Origin: Darksidea phi
Lineage: Eukaryota > Ascomycota > Dothideomycetes > Pleosporales > Lentitheciaceae
Length of the DNA: 64,000 bases
Direction of reading: 5' to 3'
NCBI GenBank assembly: GCA_030770425.1
Contig: JASJFT010000043.1
Location: 1-64,000 of the forward strand
In this document: in pieces, positions 58,131 to 64,000 of the stretch
How the letters are laid out: every line of letters begins with the position of its first letter
Numbering within the stretch: the stretch's first letter is position 1
Program-made: the position numbers and the translations under genes
The notes under the pieces: generated by a model
The model's database searches: none
Told to the model about the DNA's origin: nothing
The model's input: the letters and a program-made list of their open reading frames with translations, nothing else

Positions 58131-58786
58131 TTAGTCGTGGTCCGCCCAACAGCGTAACTTCCATCTTGATGCAACAAGTGTTGATACCCCTGTGGATGAG
58201 CTTTAAGCCTTAGACAAAGGTTGAAGTTGGCGAATATAGGATTGATATTTACAACGACAGGGGCAGAGCACGGTACAATTTGCCTGATATCGCAATCTCT
58301 TTTTGGAGGCTGCGCGTTTGTCCGCCGGCTCGTGATCCTACCATCTCACTAACCCGCGTTTCCGATTAGTAGACGATACACAATGCTGTAAACGCAAAGA
58401 CCATACCTTGAGCGTAATTAAGCTGCCGTATCTACTGAAGCTTTGAGAACGAGCGTTATTTACCGGCTGCGGTACCGTCCAGCGAAGGATCTACGTAGAG
58501 CCTGGGTTGTAGATCGTTAGGTTGGCGTCGAAGGAAGGGAGCAAAAGATTAATAAAAAGTAATTGTGCTCTATCGAGACGCATTCTCGCTTTCCGCAGTG
58601 TTGAAACTCGAGCCATGTTCATTGTGCGCATATAAAGTTCGGGTTGATACTACAAGTGTAGTTGTACATCATGGTAGTGACGGCTATAAAAGTGTTACTC
58701 ACTCCTCCCGTCCGTTTGTCCCGTCCATCATGCTTTTCCTATCAATAACTACGTCTGTGAAACACAGCTGCTCGCCGCATCTAATA
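58131..58786. other. Intergenic, nothing recognised
   Basis: This is the promoter and 5' side of the gene at 58787. The frame of that gene is open further upstream from 58565, with an alternative ATG at 58730. Confidence 0.4.
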
Positions 58787-59164
58787 ATGGGGTGCATGCT
58801 ATCCATGTTCGTGTTTTTGAAACGCAGCAAAAACGCACCAGCTCGTCAACTTAAACATCATCCTAGTGTTGACCCTGAAGCAGGTCGTGTTCATGATTAC
58901 CAATTGTCATCTAAGGCGCAAGAAATGGTTCGATTTACACCACAGCAAGAAGATAAGGATATAGAATTGATCTTAGAAGAACGGGGAACAGAAGCACGGG
59001 GAACAGAAGAACGGGGAACAGAAGAAGGGGCCGCAGAAGAACAAGTCGCCTTGGGCATGATTTCGTGCTGTAAGTGTTTTTTAGAGTACTCCGAAAGATC
59101 GGGGAAGTGTCCGAATCCACAATGCAGGCACAGTAAATGTTGGTTTTGCCGAAAGGTAGTATAG
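58787..59164 (+). CDS. Possibly acylated protein with C-terminal zinc-ribbon-like module
   Basis: The ATG at 58787 gives 125 aa and an N-terminus MGCMLSMF, whose Gly2 and Cys3 fit a myristoylation plus palmitoylation signal. The ATG at 58730 would add 19 residues and hide that signal. The middle has an internal repeat of RGTEE-type units encoded by 15-bp repeats (about 58983-59035). The C-terminus is CCKCFLEYSERSGKCPNPQC followed by HSKCWFC, a Cys pattern like that of the gene at 57054 (CPxxC-x-HS-x-C-x2-C). If the acylation call is right the protein would sit at a membrane. Function unknown. Confidence 0.55.
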   Translation: MGCMLSMFVFLKRSKNAPARQLKHHPSVDPEAGRVHDYQLSSKAQEMVRFTPQQEDKDIELILEERGTEARGTEERGTEEGAAEEQVALGMISCCKCFLEYSERSGKCPNPQCRHSKCWFCRKVV

Positions 59165-60228
59165 TTCCACGAAGAGAACATATAGTGTAGTTGAGGTCTC
59201 GTTGTTACTCTCGAAGCAGGCGCTGAATATAACATTATATATTATGAAGTTTGTTTAGCCTAGCTCTCAAGATATGTCCGTAACTAGATGATATTATATG
59301 GTCGTTCATGCTTACCGGCGGCCGGCCCATGCAAGTTCTGATGCACGCTAAGCGTGCAAAGCACACCTAAGCTGCCGCCTCACTATAGTCGTCACGTTTG
59401 TAGTTTTTGCGTGCATTTTCATATCTACTTATTAATTCACCTACCTTGTTTTTACTCACTCGGAAAAAGATCCATTAGCCATAATGCCCAATAAAGCAGA
59501 CCCCGAGCATGTCCATATTGTATAATCGGATACCAGTTATAGAGACATATGCCAGAGACATACACCAATACGGAATAAGAAGGATGAAGTGAGGAACATG
59601 TTCCAGGTAAAGAGTTCACGCGTTATGCACAACTCACCAACTAACCTAATATCTCTCTGGTCTGTTCTTGCTTTTTCTTTTGTTTTTTTAAATAAAAAAT
59701 AAAAACTAAATAAAAACTCAACCTTCTCAGGCAGTTTTCCATCCTCAACTCATCCATATACTATCTCCCTTTCCTCCAATCAGAAAGATGATTAACCTCC
59801 GTTTATACCAACGCGCAAGGTTAAATCCCAGCAGGAGCTAAAACCTACGCCTCAACCATATACACCTTAACCCTCAGTTCTAACCCTCCCTCTTGTATGG
59901 CCGTGCTCTTCTTTACGAAACAGCATGTCCAGCCCGAGCTCATGTCAAACACATCTGCTGCTATGCCGCTGCCGTGACCACAGTGTGTATACTGCACGCA
60001 TGACTGAGGACTGTTCGACTTATGGACAAGCTGGTGTATTAATCCGATGAGAGGACAATAAGAGTTGAGTAATAGCAGGTCTTGTAGAACGAGCAGAGAT
60101 AGTGGATCGGAAGAAATAGATCGATAGCTAATGTCATTCTATTGTCAGACCTGCAAGCTAAAAGCTCTTTGCAAAGGGCAGACCTATCACACCACACCGG
60201 TGTAACCCACACATGCCTGCATCGTCTT
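59165..60228. other. Intergenic, AT-rich, nothing recognised
   Basis: A run of A-rich sequence (about 59680-59720) and short frames only. No repeat or RNA gene was recognised. The right end is the 3' flank of the OsmC-like gene. Confidence 0.5.
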
Positions 60229-60849
60229 CTACACCTCATGTGACCAAATAACCTTTCTCTCTATTCCATTCTCCTCTTTCCCTCCACCCTTCCCTTCGAC
60301 CCGAACAATAACCTCCGGCTTATTCACCAGCGTCTGAAGCACAACGCAATACCTCTCCGTCAGCTTCCCCAACCTCTCCACGTCGTCCTCGCTCACCTCA
60401 CCTCCTCCCTCCTTCTCCCCAAACACCAGACCAAACACCATCCTTATCCCTGTAATCCCCACCGGCGCGCTCTTGTCGACCCCAAGCGTGCCTCTGAAAT
60501 CTAGATCGCCTTCTGCAGTCACCGTACCGGAGAGTATGGGGATGCTGAGAGCAGTCGCGACGGCTTTGAGGGTTACCCCGGCGCAGGCAACGAGCGCGTC
60601 GAGGAGCATATCGCCCGAGCAGAGTTCGCCGGATATGCTAGGGTCGGGACCGCCGGCTGCAGGGTGGAGGCCGGCGATCCGGGAAGATGCTTCTTTCGCG
60701 GCGGCGCCGGTGGAGAGTTTGCAGGCTATGGAGGTGGAGTCGAGGCTGCCGGTTGATCTGAGGGTTACGAGGGCGGAGGAGGGATCTGCGCGATATCCCT
60801 CCTTGATGGGGGCTTGCTTTGAGCGGAGGTCTTGAGCGGCGGAGGACAT
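60229..60849 (-). CDS. OsmC/Ohr-like protein
   Basis: This is a single-exon gene of 206 aa with an ATG at 60849. The family reduces organic hydroperoxides with two active-site cysteines. Both are present: Cys89 in LVACAGVTLKAV and Cys168 in TERYCVVLQTL, the second within the family's usual YC-V-T/LQTL context. Between them lies the beta-strand region with GDLDFRGTLG. No signal peptide or clear mitochondrial presequence is seen, so it could be cytosolic. Fungal OsmC proteins are less studied than bacterial ones, so physiological substrate is inferred only. Confidence 0.82.
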   Translation of the reverse strand: MSSAAQDLRSKQAPIKEGYRADPSSALVTLRSTGSLDSTSIACKLSTGAAAKEASSRIAGLHPAAGGPDPSISGELCSGDMLLDALVACAGVTLKAVATALSIPILSGTVTAEGDLDFRGTLGVDKSAPVGITGIRMVFGLVFGEKEGGGEVSEDDVERLGKLTERYCVVLQTLVNKPEVIVRVEGKGGGKEENGIERKVIWSHEV

Positions 60850-62076
60850 GGCGGGTGTTGCAATCCTGCGGGAGTTTCTGCAGAGTCAACTGAATATCTC
60901 GCTAGTTGGGAGTATCAGTAAGTATCGGCCACCATCATCGTGCGGGTTGTACCCCGCGTTTTGGTGTGGAGTCTCCACATTTCTGAACGGATGAGAGGAA
61001 GGAGTTCCGCCGGCCTAGACGTGTTCGGTACAGCTCAATGCGAGGTACTGCACAAATTATACATGTCTCAAACGCCTGCTCATTGTCGTAATCTACGGTC
61101 AGTATCTTTGTGTAGTGGTTGTGGCTGGCGTTAAGTGACGTCCACCATCCGCTGGATGGCTGGACGGCCTCACGGGATTATCATCATGACTAAGCAAACG
61201 GTCACATGCTTGGCTCTAGAAGCACACAAACTTGAATGCTCGAGTGCTCAAGCTTAAGTTTTCGGTCCGTCGCCTTTCGCTACGCTGGATCAAGTAAAGG
61301 CTATTCTTTCATAGAATCACGACAACGTCATGAGCCGACAAGAAAAGAATAGCGGAAATTCCGTCTCCCGCACTCCATTACGCCGAACAAATGCATCTTC
61401 ACACAAACGCAGCGACGACTCCGCGAAGCTAATCTCGTCCTGATCACTGAGGTCCCGAATAGCGCTCTGTAACTGCTTTGTACTTCAAGCAGTTAGTGAG
61501 TATCGATAGCAATGGATGCTAGACACTGCGGCCAGCCAATTACGCGTTAGTAAGGCATATAAGCTGCTCGCTGTGCCACTTGAGGTCTGCCAGATCATTC
61601 ATGCGAGGATCATTATGCGATAAAGGATGGCCTCTTTTCTTGATCGTGGTAGATGTTATCACCGGTAAGGCAATCTGTTGAATAGTAGAGCTGAAGTTAT
61701 TTTTCGATTCTGTCTACGCGTGTGAGGTAGGGTTTATATACTACCTTGATATACTATATATAAAGGGGAGAGTCGTATAATAAGGGTTTTCTAACCAATG
61801 GCTCCTAAATCCTTACATAGATACAACAATAAATCCTCAGCCCCTCTAACTCGATATACTAGGTATAGCCCTACATACTAGTGGCTAAGATGCTAGAGTG
61901 GGAATTTTCGTAATGTAAATACATGATAGCTAACACCCTGACCGCCCACTGTCGTCGAAAGCCTGTTGTCGTGAGAGCTTGCTAGCCTATATATATGGAA
62001 GCACGTATCAGACGGCCCACGCGTACACCAGATACCATCCCCGCCAGCATCTGAAAAGGACGCAGAAGGTAGAAAA
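60850..62076. other. Intergenic, nothing recognised
   Basis: There are short frames only (for example 60940-61134 and 61893-62123). An AT-rich stretch is present at about 61720-61880. No repeat or RNA gene was recognised. Confidence 0.5.
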
Positions 62077-63368
62077 CTAACAACCACTGGGAGACAAATT
62101 AGACGGGAAAGTTGTCCACCCACACGGCGAGTCCCTTGTTTGAATCGCTGCTAGTACGATCAGAGCCAGTATGCCAATAAACGCCAAAGCAGTTTGAACT
62201 CTGTACCATGTTGTATTGAAGCAAGGAATAATTGTGGTGGTCGAGTGCCCGCTGATGAAGTAGTAAAGGAAGATCAAGGTGGTTGTGATCAGGTAAAACG
62301 AAAAGAAGACTATTTGAGCATACCATGGCGCGGTGATCCATTGGTCCAATCCACGTGGCGGAAAAAGATTGTATGTGGTAAAACCCGTCAAGGCTATAAG
62401 CGGAATAAGGTAGAGGAGACGTGTGGCGACCCCGTGGATTCCATGAGTAGGACGAAATTTAACGGCGGCTATGCGACCTCCCGAAGCTATTCTTCCCCTC
62501 ACGGGTGGACTCTGCGCCTTTGGGCGTCTAAGTAGGCTGTTCTCTTCCTCCAAGGCCTTTGGTTCTAGCTCCGGCAGGTCCTGCGTATCTCGATACATGT
62601 AGGCATACTCATCGGATATCCAAAGCGCCGCCGGTAGCCGTAACAGCCCAAGTATTGCGAGTGGCTGCAGTATTGTTGCCAGACTAAGATTCCAGGCATA
62701 TGGAGAATTTACATCGTTACTTGTAGGGTTGGAGTCGCTGGTTAGAGCGATTAAATAGAGCGCCTGTGCGCCTTGTAATGTGACGATAAGCGTTTTCGCG
62801 GCGGATGCGGAGAGTGGCTCAACGTAGGATCGACGCGGGCGTAGAATATAGGAAGAACGGCTGAGCGTAATCATATCCTCGCTGCTATCCCAAGAGGAAC
62901 CAGACCAAAAGTGAGCATTAGATGCGGCCATGTCTGATGGTGTCCAATTCAGACAACGCACGCGGCGGTCAAAGATGACGAAATAGCGCCAGAGGATTGA
63001 AGTCGGATTGTAGTGACAAATACGATCGAATAGCCCGGGAGGGTCTCCGGAGAGAACGGCTGCGTACAAGAGTTAGTACTGCCACTAGAGGTATGTGTCA
63101 TTCACGGAACACAATTTGGCATACTAGGTTCAGGCACACCAGCAAGCAAGTGCGCAACTATGGGAGCGAGACATAGCGTGAAAAGTGTGATCCAGTCTGA
63201 AAAAGAAATCCCGCTCGACTGATATTGCACCCAAAAGTGAAACTTTCCGAAACCGCGTGGGCGAATTGATTTTGCATCGTGTTCTACCGCGGGAGACGCT
63301 GTAGGACTAGCGAGCGCAATGACTGTAACGAAGGAAACGAGTATTATTGTCGCACCGCGGGTCGACAT
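62077..63368 (-). CDS. Multi-pass membrane protein of an uncharacterised fungal family
   Basis: Exons on the minus strand are 63368-63125 and 63059-62077 (408 aa), with a 65-bp phase-1 intron; splicing joins GVPEPT to VLSGDPPG. The ATG at 63368 gives a signal peptide (ILVSFVTVIALASPTA). Conserved family blocks follow: FSDWITLFTLCLAPIVAHL, then HYNPTSILWRYFVIFDRR and MAASNAHFWSGSSWD. The C-terminal half has four or more hydrophobic segments, including RLLYLIPLIALTGFTTYN and IVFFSFYLITTTLIFLYYF. The set is familiar from many ascomycete genomes but no function is known to me. The regions between the segments carry a basic and Pro-rich loop (RRPKAQSPPVRGRI). Downstream of the stop no further exon is needed. 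Confidence 0.7.
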
Positions 63369-64000
63369 AATGCGCTTCTGTGCAAACAGAGTTCTTTTTA
63401 GCTCAAAAGAGCAGCGCGTAGCGCATCTTTATAGCGGAGAGATTGTAGCCCCTGCCCTATGCGCGCCCCGGGCCTTTTGGGGCCCCTCCGATTTACTAGA
63501 GAGCCTTCAGCCGCATTAATTGACGTCATGCTGCCTGTAAAAGGAGCATGCTTTGTCTAATATTAGACGGGCCAATAAGGTGATTGGGTTATTTGTCTCG
63601 TGGCAGTTGGGGGCCAAATTAAACGAGACGGACGAAAAACGGACTCTAGCAATATGTGGCACCTGCGCACTCCTCCAGCGTATCTCTGCAACCGGTTATA
63701 CGCCACGAGACCCTCGAGCTTGGCGAGCTAGAGCAAGGTTTTGATGTCGCAAAGGAATGCTCAGCGGGGTATAAGGTTGTTATCTGCCGAAGCCATGTAA
63801 TTGACGGTGGCGAACGTCAAGCGTGAAAGGATGTAACAATCGGGTACATAAGGTTAGTAATAGTTGTTCTTTGTAGGATGCTGGTGGAATCGATTCAAGT
63901 GAGACATTAGGATCATCTTCGGCGGCTCTCTATCCCAGCATAGCGAGATTTCCAAAGAGTGTTGAGCATGGAAGCCACGAGCGCTGGCGCTGTAACTTGT
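63369..64000. other. Upstream region of the membrane-protein gene, to the window edge
   Basis: Short frames at 63319-63519 and 63553-63744 have no motif. No repeat was recognised. The minus-strand gene's promoter lies in the first 100-200 bp. Confidence 0.4.

Overview
The window is nuclear DNA of a filamentous ascomycete (Pezizomycotina; a Dothideomycete would fit, but the sequence alone does not settle the class). The reasons are short 47-80 bp GT-AG introns, a complete cohesin Smc3 gene, a GPI-anchored Crh-type cell-wall transglycosylase, a Zn2Cys6 regulator, F-box and DUF7924-like families, and repeats decayed in the way expected of RIP (in-frame CAG to TAG changes, AT-rich copies beside a GC-richer sister).

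The layout is two-part. The left half (about 1-32 kb) is accessory-like. It holds a palindromic MITE, a four-exon terpene synthase (1418-2746), an NmrA-like NAD(P)-binding protein (6509-7506), a minus-strand DUF7924-like protein (10428-11855), an F-box pseudogene, several unrecognised or decayed genes, a PQ-loop membrane protein (20194-21108), a secreted SGNH esterase/lipase (22071-23830), a repeat cluster at 23.9-29.6 kb with three copies of a roughly 1.25 kb element (one holding a nested solo LTR), a small secreted SH3-like protein beside that cluster (29738-30131), and a fragment of a large fungal family I associate with chitinase-like proteins (31139-32157). Direct 54-bp repeats surround the PQ-loop and SGNH genes.

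The right half (32-64 kb) is more conserved and denser: Zn2Cys6 factor, Smc3, a small basic protein, a multi-pass membrane protein with a coiled-coil tail, the GH16 Crh-like enzyme, a Ser/Thr kinase, a membrane RING protein with a frameshifted paralogue next to it, a TDT-family (malate/sulfite type) transporter, three neighbouring proteins with Cys-rich zinc-ribbon-like modules, an OsmC-like protein and a second membrane-protein family.

No strong multi-gene pathway is proven. The terpene synthase and the NmrA-like gene could be remnants of one terpenoid cluster, but 3.8 kb of decayed sequence lies between them. The most distinctive signals are the terpene synthase whose metal-binding motif is completed by a 29-nt exon, the repeat cluster with its RIP-style stops and nested solo LTR, the shared LTR-like sequence upstream of two unrelated membrane-protein genes, the zinc-ribbon trio, and the RING gene/pseudogene pair.
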